Origin: Rhodoblastus acidophilus
GTDB taxonomy: Bacteria > Pseudomonadota > Alphaproteobacteria > Rhizobiales > Beijerinckiaceae
Reading direction: 5' to 3'
Assembly: GCF_900187365.1 (NCBI RefSeq)
Contig: NZ_FYDG01000001.1
Span: forward strand, 310,001-374,000
Length of the DNA stretch: 64,000 nucleotides
Shown piece after piece: positions 34,556 to 44,168 of this stretch. Both the position numbers and the translations under genes were made by a program. The stretch's first letter is position 1, and each line of letters begins with the position of its first letter. The notes under the pieces were generated by a model. It was not told the DNA's origin. It worked only from the letters and a program-made list of their open reading frames with translations, and did not search any database.

Positions 34556-35035
34556 TCAAGGCAGGCATACGGATCTGAGATCAGGCGTGACGACTTTGGC
34601 GACGGAGCCGTTTTCGCCGTTCAAGAGGGTCGAAAGCTCGATCTGTTGGCCGTTCGGGTCAGTCAACAGGAACGATCCCGCCGGCAGGGTCTGGAGTACG
34701 CCCTGGGCGATGAAGAACACCGTGGGATATTTGCCAACGCAAGTGACGACGGCGTCTTGTCCCAACTTAAAATACAAGCGTGAACCACTTTGCGGCAGGG
34801 GCAGCTTCGGAGTGGGGCGGTCATCCTTTGACGGCAGCGGCGCGTTACCGGCGACCACGCCGATCAAAAGCCCGCAGAAGGCTCCAGCAACAGCTTCTCC
34901 CCATCGAAAGGGGGCCTTTGGCTCCTTTCGTGAAGGCTTCCGCCAGCCGTTGTGCCGACGCAGAGGCTCGTCCGATAAGCGGTGAGAATCGTTGGACCGA
35001 TTTTCCTCCGGCTTTTGAACATAGACATCACTCAT
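34556..35035 (-). CDS. Unknown single-span membrane protein
   Basis: 159 residues from ATG 35035 (MSDVYVQKPEE), preceded by GGAG; an upstream frame to 35128 has no better support. A basic, polar N-terminus leads to one membrane helix near residue 55 (AVAGAFCGLLIGVVAGNA), then a periplasmic part with two cysteines (VVTCVGKYPTVFF, RSVCLP). No family recognised. It is at the far end of the EPS operon direction but separated from wzc by over 600 bases. Confidence 0.5.
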   Translation of the reverse strand: MSDVYVQKPEENRSNDSHRLSDEPLRRHNGWRKPSRKEPKAPFRWGEAVAGAFCGLLIGVVAGNAPLPSKDDRPTPKLPLPQSGSRLYFKLGQDAVVTCVGKYPTVFFIAQGVLQTLPAGSFLLTDPNGQQIELSTLLNGENGSVAKVVTPDLRSVCLP

Positions 35036-35758
35036 TCCACACTCCAACGTTAACTCGACGCGGCGCCCCAGTGCGTTGCCGCGTCGAATTGTTGCCCCCC
35101 GGTTATGCGGTGGGATTACCTGCGCCATGGCGTAGGAAAAGGCGCTTCGAGATCGATTGGTCCGACGATCGCGCGACCGATAGAGCGCCGCAGCGGATGT
35201 TCGGGGAGATCATCATCAAAAGCCGCGTTCTTGTGTTTGCATGGAAAAACTGAAGGAGAGTCGATCTAAGTGTCCGCCCTAAAATAATTTAAATCGCTTG
35301 AGTTATTTGCGATTCAAATGCTGCGCCCCGTCTCTGGAGGCGCCGCCGATGTCGCCCATCGTGAAGCTCACGAAATACGCCCGCAGGGAACCGTCGCTAC
35401 GCCAATTGTTGATTTTCACTGAGGCCCGACCCGCGACGCGGAATATTTCCGCCAAGAACTGATCATGGTGCCCCCCAGTCCGCTTCAGCGGTGGGCCTCG
35501 GAGTGATCGAGATGGACTTATTGCGTATGATCCGGCGCAGGGTCCTGCGGGACAAGCGTTTAGATCAAACGGCTGGGCGCTGCAGCATTTTTCCCCGCAG
35601 ATCATCCCGCCCGGAATACGGCTCCGATGCCGGCGGCCACGAACAGAGGCTTAAAACCCGCGAACGACCAGAAACTTTTAAACCAAAGCCCTTTGACTGA
35701 TTCCAGAAGGCGTCCACCTCCAACGAGGGCGCTGCGCGAACCGGGCGCGGCCAAGTTG
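35036..35758. other. Intergenic region between unknown membrane gene and wzc-like gene
   Basis: About 720 bases without a gene I would defend. An open frame at 35303-35605 (minus) has no ribosome site and no recognisable product. An 11-bp inverted repeat (ATTTAAATCGC at 35287-35297 and GCGATTCAAAT at 35309-35319, 10 of 11 pairs) is in the AT-rich part. Confidence 0.45.
35287..35319. repeat. Imperfect inverted repeat
   Basis: ATTTAAATCGC and GCGATTCAAAT flank an 11-base spacer, with one mismatch. It may be a hairpin or an operator for the gene to the left. No known box matched. Confidence 0.4.
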
Positions 35759-38146
35759 TCAATTCGCCGCCTTTCCGCGCCATTGCAAAATCTCTCTCAT
35801 CCGATCGCGCCAGGATCGAATCCGCGGCGTTTCGGACGCCGCTGCGAGCGGAGTATGGTAATAACGGTAATTATAGCTGCTCGCATATCCATACATGGAA
35901 TGCGCTTCAAACAGTTCGAGTTTGTCGAGCTCAACTTTAGAAAGAGTCACGCCCACGACGCGGGCGGCCACTGCGGGATCGGTCGCAAGCGCGTCCGCGA
36001 CCGCGCCGCGCGGCGTGGCGCCCCATTCGATCACGAGATGGAAAGCATCGAGGAAAGTCGCGGCGGCGCTGGCGTCCTTGACCGGGCCTAGCGGAGCAAG
36101 ATCGAAGATAATGTAACTATACTTTTGCTGCAACTCTTGGACGAGACGCGCCATCGCCGGCGACGACAGAAGATCGCCGGTGGCGGGGACGCGGCCTCTG
36201 GCGCAGGCGGGGAAAAAGGCCAGCCCCGAAGACTCCTCATGAACGATCGCATCTTCGGCGGCGTAGTCCGAACCGTTCAGCGTCTCGAGCAGGCCGATGC
36301 GAGCCGTTGGCGTGAGCGACCGCGTCAGTTGCGGATTGCGCAAATCGCAATCCATCAGAAGAACGGACTCACCCTGGCGGGCGATCAAACTCGCCAGATT
36401 TTTCGCGATGGTCGATTTGCCTTCGTTTGGAAAAACGGAGATTACGCCCAACTTCAAGGGTCGCTTCATGCCGAAGTGATAATCGACAGCCAGCCTGATC
36501 GACCGAAGCGATTCCGAGAATTGCGATGTGGCGTCTTCGATCGTGATGTCCAAGGCCTTGAGGGTCGACTTGAACGTCCCGGTTCTCTCTGTGTCGAGGG
36601 CGGCGCGCTGTAAAAATGCGTCTTCCGTGAGCCTCGGCAGGTAACAGGTGAAGTCGAGACCAAGCTCATCGCGTATTTGGGAGGAAACACGAAAACCTCG
36701 CTCACGGAACTCGCGGACCATGGCCCAGCAACCGCCGCCTATCCCGCCCAGGAACACTGAGACGAGCAGAATCAACAGCGTCTTCGGGCTGGACGATCTG
36801 GTCGGGAGCTCCGCATCGGCGATGACGCGCGCATTCGAAATCGGAATGGACTGCTGCTGGATGAGGTCCTGTGCTTTCTGAAGATAGATCGTGTAAATAT
36901 TCTTGTAGGTCAGGGTCTCGTTTTCCAGCGTTTTCAGCTTGCCCATGGCGACGGAATCGACATCGCTGGCGGTTCGCGTCTGCTCGATAGCCTGTTCAAG
37001 GCTGGCGACGCGGCCGGAGGCGATTTGAACCTCACTCTGGTAGCTCTCCAACAAGCGCGAAACTTCTTGGAACATCACCTTCGCATATTCGTTCATTTCC
37101 TTCCGGGCGCGGACGGCGCTCTCGTGTTGAGGGCCGAGGCGCGCGGAAATATCGGAGTTCATCTTGAACGCGTCGAGATATTTCGCGCGCAAACTTGAAA
37201 TGATGGGACTGCTAAGCGCATCCAGGCTCGAGCCGTCATAAGCCTGGGATTCGACGATCTGCTTCAGGCGATCATATTTGGATTTCACCACATTAAGGTC
37301 ATTGCGCGCTTGCGAAAGCTGCGCGTTGATGTCCGTCAGCGCCTGTTCGTTGATCAGGCGGCCGGAAGCTTCGGTCAGCCTGTTGCGGACGCGAAAATCC
37401 TGCGCGATTCGTTCGGCGGCGTCCGCTTTTCGCTTCACCTCCTGAATACGGTCCTCAAGCCATGCCGACGCGCGTCGCGACGTCTCGAACCGGGACTCCA
37501 GTTGATCTTCGAGATAGGCCGCCGCGTAGGCGGCGGCGATTGTGCGCGCCAAGCCCGGATCATAACTCGTATAGGCGATCGTCAACACGTAGGTGCGCGC
37601 ATTGCGGGTGACCTTGAGGTCGTCCTGCAATTGCTCGACGACCACATTGCGCTGCAGATCCGGCGGCATAGCGTCGTACTCCAGCGCCGGATTCGCGCCG
37701 AGCAGCGTCGCGAACTTTCCGACGCCGCGCCTGACGCCGCCGAATATGGCGCCGATGACGCTGGTCGGCGGCTGGAGGAAGCTTTGATTGTGCGTCAGGT
37801 CGAGATGCTGGATGACGCGTTCCGCCATACGGTCCGATTGCAGCAACAGCACCTGGCTGTCGACGGCGCCGGTTTCGAATATGAGCGTTTCTTCCATGGG
37901 GGTTGTGGCGCTCAGGCCGGCGAGTTTTGAATCGATGAGAACGGCTGCTGTCGATGTGTATCTTGTCACGGCTTGGGCAAGGTAGACGACGGCAAGGCCA
38001 GTGCTGATCAGGACGGCGTAAACGATGCGCCGCTTCTGGCGCTTCAGGATTCCGAAGACTTTCGCCGCCTCTTCGCTGGGGGAGGTCGCCGGCAATTGCG
38101 AGACGGATCGCTCACCATCAAACATAGATTGCGTAGGCTCGTTCAT
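35759..38146 (-). CDS. Wzc-type polysaccharide co-polymerase and tyrosine autokinase
   Basis: 795 residues. An N-terminal Wzz-like domain is bounded by membrane helices (IVYAVLISTGLAVVYLA and TLLILLVSVFLGGIGGGCWA) with a long coiled periplasmic part between. The C-terminal cytoplasmic kinase starts near residue 560: Walker A PNEGKST, Walker A' VLLMDCDLRNP and Walker B-like YIIFDLAPL. A tyrosine cluster lies near the C-terminus (MYGYASSYNYRYY), the usual autophosphorylation site. It controls chain length and export of the EPS with the Wza-like protein. It is last in the order antiterminator, exporter, unknown, kinase. Confidence 0.9.
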   Translation of the reverse strand: MNEPTQSMFDGERSVSQLPATSPSEEAAKVFGILKRQKRRIVYAVLISTGLAVVYLAQAVTRYTSTAAVLIDSKLAGLSATTPMEETLIFETGAVDSQVLLLQSDRMAERVIQHLDLTHNQSFLQPPTSVIGAIFGGVRRGVGKFATLLGANPALEYDAMPPDLQRNVVVEQLQDDLKVTRNARTYVLTIAYTSYDPGLARTIAAAYAAAYLEDQLESRFETSRRASAWLEDRIQEVKRKADAAERIAQDFRVRNRLTEASGRLINEQALTDINAQLSQARNDLNVVKSKYDRLKQIVESQAYDGSSLDALSSPIISSLRAKYLDAFKMNSDISARLGPQHESAVRARKEMNEYAKVMFQEVSRLLESYQSEVQIASGRVASLEQAIEQTRTASDVDSVAMGKLKTLENETLTYKNIYTIYLQKAQDLIQQQSIPISNARVIADAELPTRSSSPKTLLILLVSVFLGGIGGGCWAMVREFRERGFRVSSQIRDELGLDFTCYLPRLTEDAFLQRAALDTERTGTFKSTLKALDITIEDATSQFSESLRSIRLAVDYHFGMKRPLKLGVISVFPNEGKSTIAKNLASLIARQGESVLLMDCDLRNPQLTRSLTPTARIGLLETLNGSDYAAEDAIVHEESSGLAFFPACARGRVPATGDLLSSPAMARLVQELQQKYSYIIFDLAPLGPVKDASAAATFLDAFHLVIEWGATPRGAVADALATDPAVAARVVGVTLSKVELDKLELFEAHSMYGYASSYNYRYYHTPLAAASETPRIRSWRDRMREILQWRGKAAN

Positions 38147-38191
38147 GAGAAAAGCTTCATTTTGAGAAAAGATGATGGCGCTGAACTTTTT

Positions 38192-38219
38192 GCGCGGGCC
38201 CTGACGGAAGGGCCCGCGC
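38192..38219 (-). repeat. Intercistronic GC hairpin 1
   Basis: GCGCGGGCCC, an 8-base loop and GGGCCCGCGC form a perfect 10-bp stem between the unknown secreted gene and wzc. There is no U-run in the leftward direction, so it is more likely an mRNA-stability or processing element than a terminator. Confidence 0.55.
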
Positions 38220-38225
38220 GAGACC

Positions 38226-40220
38226 TCATGGCGTTCGCACCAACGTCGCGTTGATTTTCAGGAGCGCCGGAATTGTCGCGGGCGCCTCGCGCACCGCCTT
38301 GTCGAGAGCAGCAACCGGAACCGGCGATTGTGTGAGCGAGGTCAGCTCAATGCCGCGGGGATCGTTGATGAAGCCGACCAGGGCGAAGACCAGATTGTTG
38401 CGAGTCGACGCGTCCGGTATAGCTCCCAGGATCATCGGCATATTCGTCGTCAGCGCCTTTCGGATCTGATCGGCCGGCTGTTTGTTCGCGCGGGAAATCG
38501 CGTCGATGCTGTGACCAACCAAGCCGGAGTCGCGGAACCTGAATTTGAGGCTCTTGACCGCAGCCGCGAAAGCCGCCGCGCGGAGCGACCCCATGCCGTC
38601 GAAAGCCGTCGACGGCAGGCCGACCATTGTGCCTGACATGTCGATTTGGCCAAGTTTCTCAACCCCCAGACCGAAATGTTCCACGCTGGCCTGTTCGTTG
38701 AGTTCGTCGAGCGTCATGCTGACGTCGGCCTCGACGGAGAGCGAGGTCACGCCGGACGCTATCAGGCTTTCCCGGATGGCGGGATCGGGCGTCATGGCGA
38801 CGGGCAATTTCAGGCCGGACACAGTCGCCTGCAGATGCGTCGGTACGACGCCACGATAGTTTGGCGCGTCCCATTTGAAGGCGCCAAGCTCCACAAGAGC
38901 GCCGGGCTGAACGAATTTGACATTCTCGATCTCCGCGCCGCCGACTATCGGGACCTTGGGCTGCGGGTCCCCCGCAGCCGGTCCGCTGACGACCAGCCGC
39001 AAGTCCGTGATGTTGACTCGACCGACGCTGAGACCGGCGCCCCCGCCGACGTTCTCGATCTCGTTCAGAGAAATTGAGCCGGCCCGGAGAGGATCAAGAT
39101 CGACAAGTTCGATGCGTGCGATGCCGAAGCGTCGCGGGACAGGGCTTTGGCCGTCCGTGCCCGAAAGTTTGACCGCCGTGACATGGTCCAGTTTGACGGC
39201 GTCCGCAAAGGCTTCGGCCAGTTTGCGCGCCTGGTCCGGATGCTCTCCGAGATAGGTCGGCGTCGCCATGGCGAGATCGAAAGAGCGCAGCGCATCCGGG
39301 TCGATCCGCCGCACGCGCAGGCCGGAAAATTGTATCTGTGCAACATCGGTACGCGCGGCGTTCTCGACTTGCTGGAAGTTGTCAATCGTCGTGTCCTGCG
39401 CGAGAGTCTTCCACTCGCGCGAATTGTTGGCCTGAAGATTCGAAGTCGGAACTCCAGGGTTCCAGATTTCCAGGAGTCTTGCGACCGCCAACCCGTCGAT
39501 CGTGATGGAATCCGCGCCGAAGCGTTTCTCTCCGCCGCCCTGGAGACGCTTGGGTTGGAACAGGGCGACACGGCCGATCTGGCCGTTTCTGGCTTCGGAG
39601 AGTGCGATTTGCTCGATTGCGACCGCCACCCCGTCATGCAACGGACTTTCCCACTTCACCCCATTTGCGGATATCTGCTTGAATTCAATTTCGGCAATCT
39701 GCTTCAGCACATCCAACGACGCGTAGGCGCGGGAGCCCGACGCGTTCGTGTGAGATCTCGGCGCCGAAAATTTATCGAGCGCAACATTCGTGAGAGACAC
39801 CGCGCCGGCGTCGCTGGCGACCGTGACGCGCTCGCTTTTGGCGTGGTCGAGTTCAAATTTCGCGCCGGCCAATCTGAAGCCGGAAAGCTCAAGCTTTTTG
39901 AAAGCGACCACGACGCCGGCGCCAGCTTTGTCGCCGGGAAAGGCGATCTTGAGATTGCTCAGGCGAATGTCGTCGGGGCCGCTTCCGGGTTCGGTCGCGC
40001 CGATCTCGACAGTTCCCCCTATGGAGCTGACATCGGCCACAATGGCGTCAATAGCGCTGTTCCGCGTTTGCGCCGCGATCATTGCTGGCGTCATCAAAAC
40101 GCAGACAACGACCGAAGCAATCAACGGAAGGCGACCGCGTTGTTTTAGCCTCTCAAAGCAATTGATGTTCAGGAACCTATAATGCACGGGCGCGCTCCAG
40201 GTGCTCTCGCCTGATTTCAT
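38226..40220 (-). CDS. Unknown secreted protein in the EPS export operon
   Basis: 664 residues with an N-terminal hydrophobic segment near 32-50 (LPLIASVVVCVLMTPAMIA-AQ) that looks like a signal peptide after a longer cytoplasmic lead. The rest is made of repeated beta-strand units with the pattern GxVEIG, IRLSNLKIAF, LELSGFRLAG, LSVGRVNITDLRLVVSG, suggesting an elongated beta structure similar in style to AsmA-like or lipid-transfer proteins, but I cannot assign a family. It is between the wza-like and wzc-like genes, with GC hairpins on both sides, so a role in EPS passage across the periplasm is plausible. Confidence 0.55.
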   Translation of the reverse strand: MKSGESTWSAPVHYRFLNINCFERLKQRGRLPLIASVVVCVLMTPAMIAAQTRNSAIDAIVADVSSIGGTVEIGATEPGSGPDDIRLSNLKIAFPGDKAGAGVVVAFKKLELSGFRLAGAKFELDHAKSERVTVASDAGAVSLTNVALDKFSAPRSHTNASGSRAYASLDVLKQIAEIEFKQISANGVKWESPLHDGVAVAIEQIALSEARNGQIGRVALFQPKRLQGGGEKRFGADSITIDGLAVARLLEIWNPGVPTSNLQANNSREWKTLAQDTTIDNFQQVENAARTDVAQIQFSGLRVRRIDPDALRSFDLAMATPTYLGEHPDQARKLAEAFADAVKLDHVTAVKLSGTDGQSPVPRRFGIARIELVDLDPLRAGSISLNEIENVGGGAGLSVGRVNITDLRLVVSGPAAGDPQPKVPIVGGAEIENVKFVQPGALVELGAFKWDAPNYRGVVPTHLQATVSGLKLPVAMTPDPAIRESLIASGVTSLSVEADVSMTLDELNEQASVEHFGLGVEKLGQIDMSGTMVGLPSTAFDGMGSLRAAAFAAAVKSLKFRFRDSGLVGHSIDAISRANKQPADQIRKALTTNMPMILGAIPDASTRNNLVFALVGFINDPRGIELTSLTQSPVPVAALDKAVREAPATIPALLKINATLVRTP

Positions 40221-40242
40221 CTCTGAACTTTATGTGATGCGG

Positions 40243-40266
40243 GTCGGGCGCCGCGCGGCGCCCGAC
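40243..40266 (-). repeat. Intercistronic GC hairpin 2
   Basis: GTCGGGCGCC-GCGC-GGCGCCCGAC, a perfect 10-bp stem with a 4-base loop, 6 bases after the wza-like stop in the direction of transcription. No U-run follows. Same position and style as hairpin 1. Confidence 0.55.
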
Positions 40267-40272
40267 GCAAGC

Positions 40273-41580
40273 TCAAGGCGTGGTGGGCGTGATTGGAACC
40301 GCCTTCAAGCCGAGCGCGGCGCCTGAAGCGCGCGAAGTCGCCAGGTTATAGGGAACCGTCGCAGCCGTCGTTGACGTGTTGTTGATCAAATCCAAGAACT
40401 TATAGAGTTCATATGCGCCGGAGTTCGACACATATATGACGTCCTTGTTTGAGAGCTTGAAATCGAGCGCCGCGAAATAATTAGAGGAATCCCGGAAATT
40501 CGCTCTGAATATAACCGGTATCGTGTCCTGGTCCGGCGGAAACTTATCGAGGTTCACATTTGCATCAAGCAGAAGATCTCTCGGCGAGTTCCGGTACAGG
40601 AAGACGTCGCGCGGATCGGCGCGCGCGTCGTCAAGGCCGCTCGCCTTGGCGACCGCCTCGACAAGCGTCAAGCGCGGCTGGCCGAAATCGATCAAGCCGG
40701 ACGTTCTAACCGCGCCAAAAGCCGAGAAGCGGTGAGGGTCGCGATAGGCGTAAATCGTATCGCCCGGACGGATGAAAATATTCTCTTTCGGGTTCGCCAA
40801 GATCGTGTCGAAATAAACAGTCGCTTTTCGGTTGCCGCGTTGAACCGTTATGTAAATCTCATAACCAGGCGCGTTGATGCCGTTCGCCTTGGCGATCATG
40901 TCAAGAACGCGCTCGCCCTTGGGGCCGACCTCGATCTTGGACGGCGTGTTGACGGCGCCAACCACAGAAGCCTGGCTCGACGAGCGGCTCACGATCGAAA
41001 CGACCACTTGCGGCTCAATAGCGCGGTTCGAAAGCGCCTGAGTAATCGCGTTTTCCAGATCGGGGATCGTCTTGCCGACGGCTGGGATCCGACCCGCATA
41101 GGGAATTGTCAAAGTGCCGCGCCGATCGACGACTTCTGGGGGAATAGTGACATAATTGCCAGGACGGACGCCGGCTTCGGCAGGAATGAACAAACCGCCG
41201 GCCTGCGCTTCGAATACTGTGACTTGAACAACGTCGCCAACGCCGACCCGAATCTCGGGCGGAGGCCCTTTATCACGACCAAAAGTGGCGAAGAGTGAGG
41301 AAACCGGCGGCGTTCCGAAGATCTTGACCGCCTGTTCGGTGATATCGAGCAGAACATAGTCGAACACGGGCCCCGCGCCGGCGGCGACGCTGGCGGCGGC
41401 GGCGCCCTCAATCGACTCGACCGAAGGACCATCACGCGAAAGAATGCTGCAGCCTCCGAGAAGAGAAAACTGAGCCAACCCCAGACCCAGCGTCATAAAG
41501 GACCGCCGGCTTGGCTTATCGATTTCCAAGCGCAGACCTGGGCTGTCAACAGTTCTCAAATCTTTTTTGGCGAATCGCAT
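40273..41580 (-). CDS. Wza-type polysaccharide export lipoprotein
   Basis: 435 residues. A basic N-terminus and hydrophobic core lead to a lipobox (SLLGGC-SIL, Cys near 45). The poly-export domain (EIRVGVGDVVQVTVFEAQ, TLTIPYAGRIPAVGKTIPDL) and SLBB-type repeats follow (SSQASVVGAVNTPSKIEV, FIRPGDTIYAYRDP). It should form the outer-membrane channel for the EPS made by this cluster. It is downstream of a NusG-like antiterminator gene. Confidence 0.9.
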   Translation of the reverse strand: MRFAKKDLRTVDSPGLRLEIDKPSRRSFMTLGLGLAQFSLLGGCSILSRDGPSVESIEGAAAASVAAGAGPVFDYVLLDITEQAVKIFGTPPVSSLFATFGRDKGPPPEIRVGVGDVVQVTVFEAQAGGLFIPAEAGVRPGNYVTIPPEVVDRRGTLTIPYAGRIPAVGKTIPDLENAITQALSNRAIEPQVVVSIVSRSSSQASVVGAVNTPSKIEVGPKGERVLDMIAKANGINAPGYEIYITVQRGNRKATVYFDTILANPKENIFIRPGDTIYAYRDPHRFSAFGAVRTSGLIDFGQPRLTLVEAVAKASGLDDARADPRDVFLYRNSPRDLLLDANVNLDKFPPDQDTIPVIFRANFRDSSNYFAALDFKLSNKDVIYVSNSGAYELYKFLDLINNTSTTAATVPYNLATSRASGAALGLKAVPITPTTP

Positions 41581-41844
41581 TTTCTTCTACTCTCACACTA
41601 TCCTGTCCGTAGTCAGCCAAAACTCCATCACTCTGAAGACGGAGTTCATGGCGAACAAATATTCTTTTGCGGAATTCAACCGAGCAAATGTAGTGATATT
41701 CCACGCTACCGCAGTTCGGGTGAAGCTGCGTCCACACGCTCTTTTCGATTGGATGCGCCCACGCAACTTTGCCGCGGAGGAAACTTGATTGGGGCGACGG
41801 TTGACTCCCCTGCAATTCACGGCCGACCCAACGGCCGCCGCCGT

Positions 41845-42393
41845 TCATGCAGCCTGGACATCCTTGTGATCGAGCGTGGTTGGAACGTCGCCGCCGAGAA
41901 GGCTGAGCAGGACCCGAACACGCCCTCTCGCGTCGAGGCGGATGATTGTGCCAACCATATCGGCGAAAGGACCTGCGGCGACGCGAACGGTTTGACCAAG
42001 CTCAAACCCTTGATCGAATCGGCAGATTCCCTCTTCATCGACAAAGTTGATCAAGGATTCGACCACGCCCTGCGGCACGGGAGAAGGTGAAGTCCTCCCC
42101 ATGACGACACGCGATACGCCAATCGTGCCGTTGATCGATCTCCACCGATCTCTTTGCAGGTCGAGGGCGACGAAAAGGTACCCCGGAAATAGCGCCGATT
42201 TTCCAACGCGCGTCTTGCGGGCGTGACGCACAGCGGTCGAGATCGCCGGCAAGAAAACCCGGAAGCTTTGCTGTCGAAGATGAAACTTCGCCCTTTCCTC
42301 TCTCTTGGAGAGCGTCTGGACAGCATACCATCTTTCGCTTGCCCCGAGAGCCAACGCTTCTGGACGCAGCGCGGCGCCGGTTAGCGGCTCCAT
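41845..42393 (-). CDS. NusG-like specialised antiterminator
   Basis: 182 residues from ATG 42393. The N-terminal NGN domain (ERWYAVQTLSKREERAKFHL, GKSALFPGYLFVALDL, VSRVVMGRTSPSPVP) and the C-terminal KOW motif (VRVAAGPFADMVGTIIRLD) are clear. It is not the housekeeping NusG, which sits beside secE and ribosomal genes. Position before the wza-wzc genes fits an RfaH/LoaP-type factor that carries RNA polymerase through the long EPS operon. Upstream are CGTTACG and GTAACG repeats. Confidence 0.85.
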   Translation of the reverse strand: MEPLTGAALRPEALALGASERWYAVQTLSKREERAKFHLRQQSFRVFLPAISTAVRHARKTRVGKSALFPGYLFVALDLQRDRWRSINGTIGVSRVVMGRTSPSPVPQGVVESLINFVDEEGICRFDQGFELGQTVRVAAGPFADMVGTIIRLDARGRVRVLLSLLGGDVPTTLDHKDVQAA

Positions 42394-42933
42394 GATCGGG
42401 CCTCGCTCAGCTTTGCCGGGCGCGCTGACGTAGATGAACCCACAGCGACTGCGGGCGAACTTCCAGAAAGGCTCAATGCAAAACGCTCCGTCGTCACCGC
42501 AGGTCAACAGTGCTTGCGGCTACTGTCCGCCATCTAGTTCGGCCCAGGCGGAGCGCTCAACGTTACGTACGGGAATTTCTGTCCAGCTTATGTGACACAG
42601 CCAAGCTATCCCGCAAGGTCAACAGGCCGCCATGGTGCAAAACCGGTATTTTTGAGCGATTGCGCGAACTTGGGAAAGCTCGCGTGCTTCCTCGCAATAT
42701 GTAACGTATGGTAACGCTTCGCTGAGGAAAATAAGCTTGACGGCTGCCGGAACGCTCGATTTAGCGGCGCCCCCGCCTCGCGGGGAAGAAGAGGACAAAT
42801 CTTGCCTCTACGCTTCCGCATATCTACGCACCCGAGCAGCCGACCCGAAGACCTCGCGCCCGGATCGAAACGCCATTCTCAATCAATGAGTTAGGCTCCG
42901 CAAGCCCATTGCCGGAGCCAAATCTGAAGCGGG
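42394..42933. other. Regulatory region upstream of the NusG-like gene
   Basis: 540 bases without a gene. It contains CAACGTTACGTACGG (42558-42572) and a direct repeat GTAACG-TATG-GTAACG (42701-42716). A hairpin GGCTCCG/CGGAGCC (42894-42919, 12-base loop) just after the phosphatase stop may end that transcript. Confidence 0.5.
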
Positions 42934-43725
42934 TCAATCCGCGGGCATGCGGAATGGTGGTTTTGCATGACCGGTCGACAGAAACCGTCGTGAATCCGCT
43001 TCAAGCACGAGAGCGGTCAGCACACCTGACGCGTGGGCGCACGTGTCGATGTTGATGCGGTTCAACTTTACGTCAGGCTTCAAAATCGGAGAATGTCCAT
43101 GCACGACAATTCTGCCGAATGATCCGCTGAACTGAAGGAAATCATCTCGGATCGTTAGAAGATCGTTGGGAGCCTGCCGTTCGAGCGGGACACCCGGCCG
43201 CACGCCGGCATGGCAGAAAAAATACTCTCCCAAGACGAAGCTGAACAAGGTCGTGCTCAAGAAATCCAGGTGTTTTGCAGGAATACGCTCCATGAGCTCC
43301 GACCGTGCGGCCTCGCACGCTTCGCCGCGGGCCGCTTTCCGAATGTCCAGGCCATAGGAATGCAGCGTCTCGAGCCCCCCGCACTTCCGCCACCATTGCA
43401 ATAACGAAGCGTCTGAGAGGAAGTCCAAGAGATATTGCTCGTGATTTCCCCGCAGCGCGACAAAATCGGTGCAAAACTGCCGGGAACTGAGCTTTTCGAG
43501 CACGCCGGCGGACTGGAAGCCGCGATCGACATAGTCTCCAAGGAAAATTGTCAGCACCGAAGAGGGCGCCGTTCGGAGATCCTGTTCGATAGCCTTTTCA
43601 ATTTCATACAACAGATCAAGTCGTCCGTGGACATCCCCGACGACGTAAAGTCGACTTCCTATGGGAACCCCGGAAACGGAAGCGGCCGCGTCCTTCCCGT
43701 TCGGCGCGAAAACCCAAAAGTTCAT
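42934..43725 (-). CDS. PPP-family metallophosphatase
   Basis: 263 residues. All metal-binding signatures of the PPP superfamily are present: GDVHGRLDLL, GDYVDRG and RGNHEQYL, then a late VVHGHSP histidine. Bacterial members dephosphorylate Ser/Thr or Tyr proteins, or cleave dinucleoside tetraphosphates. Next to an EPS tyrosine kinase and with no Wzb-type low-molecular-weight phosphatase visible, it could serve as the opposing phosphatase (inference). Confidence 0.8.
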   Translation of the reverse strand: MNFWVFAPNGKDAAASVSGVPIGSRLYVVGDVHGRLDLLYEIEKAIEQDLRTAPSSVLTIFLGDYVDRGFQSAGVLEKLSSRQFCTDFVALRGNHEQYLLDFLSDASLLQWWRKCGGLETLHSYGLDIRKAARGEACEAARSELMERIPAKHLDFLSTTLFSFVLGEYFFCHAGVRPGVPLERQAPNDLLTIRDDFLQFSGSFGRIVVHGHSPILKPDVKLNRINIDTCAHASGVLTALVLEADSRRFLSTGHAKPPFRMPAD

Positions 43726-44168
43726 GAACCCTATCCGAGTCGCGTCAGGACCCGCCCATTACGGCCGGAACGCCCGAAACAATGGCAGAATTTGGCTCCA
43801 CATTCCCTTGAATCACCGTGACGTCACGTTGCGTCACGTCGCCGTTCCCTTTCATCCGACCCCGAACCGCAGCGTTCGGCTCCTCGGACGACTGGCGTCG
43901 CTTCGCGCGCCGGCAGGCCGTCTCCTCGGGGGGGCCTTTACGGCACCGTGTCGCTACGCCCCGTAACGTTGCGGGAGCCGCCATTTTGGACCCCAATGAG
44001 ATTAAAATGAAAATCAGTTTGGAAGAACGTCGCCTGACTTCGAAGACTGAACGGGAGAGGATCACGCCGCCGCGCGAAAGTTTTGGCGCGGTGCTGGGCT
44101 CATAGAGAACGACGGGATCGGCCCCCTTGATGAACTTCGCGCCCAAGCGGTGGGACTAGGAGCATCCA
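43726..44168. other. Divergent regulatory region, phosphatase / glycosylphosphotransferase
   Basis: 443 bases with no gene. The cluster at 43817-43838 contains three CGTNACG palindromes (43817, 43822 overlapping, 43832). CGTAACG also occurs at 43962. This is the densest occurrence of the motif in the window. Confidence 0.6.

Noticed and set aside
35303-35605. 100-codon frame on the minus strand
   Set aside because: No start signal or recognisable product; looks like noise in an intergenic region.
38192-38219. GC hairpin considered as an intrinsic terminator
   Set aside because: The run of T/A is on the wrong side for leftward transcription, so listed as an intercistronic hairpin instead.
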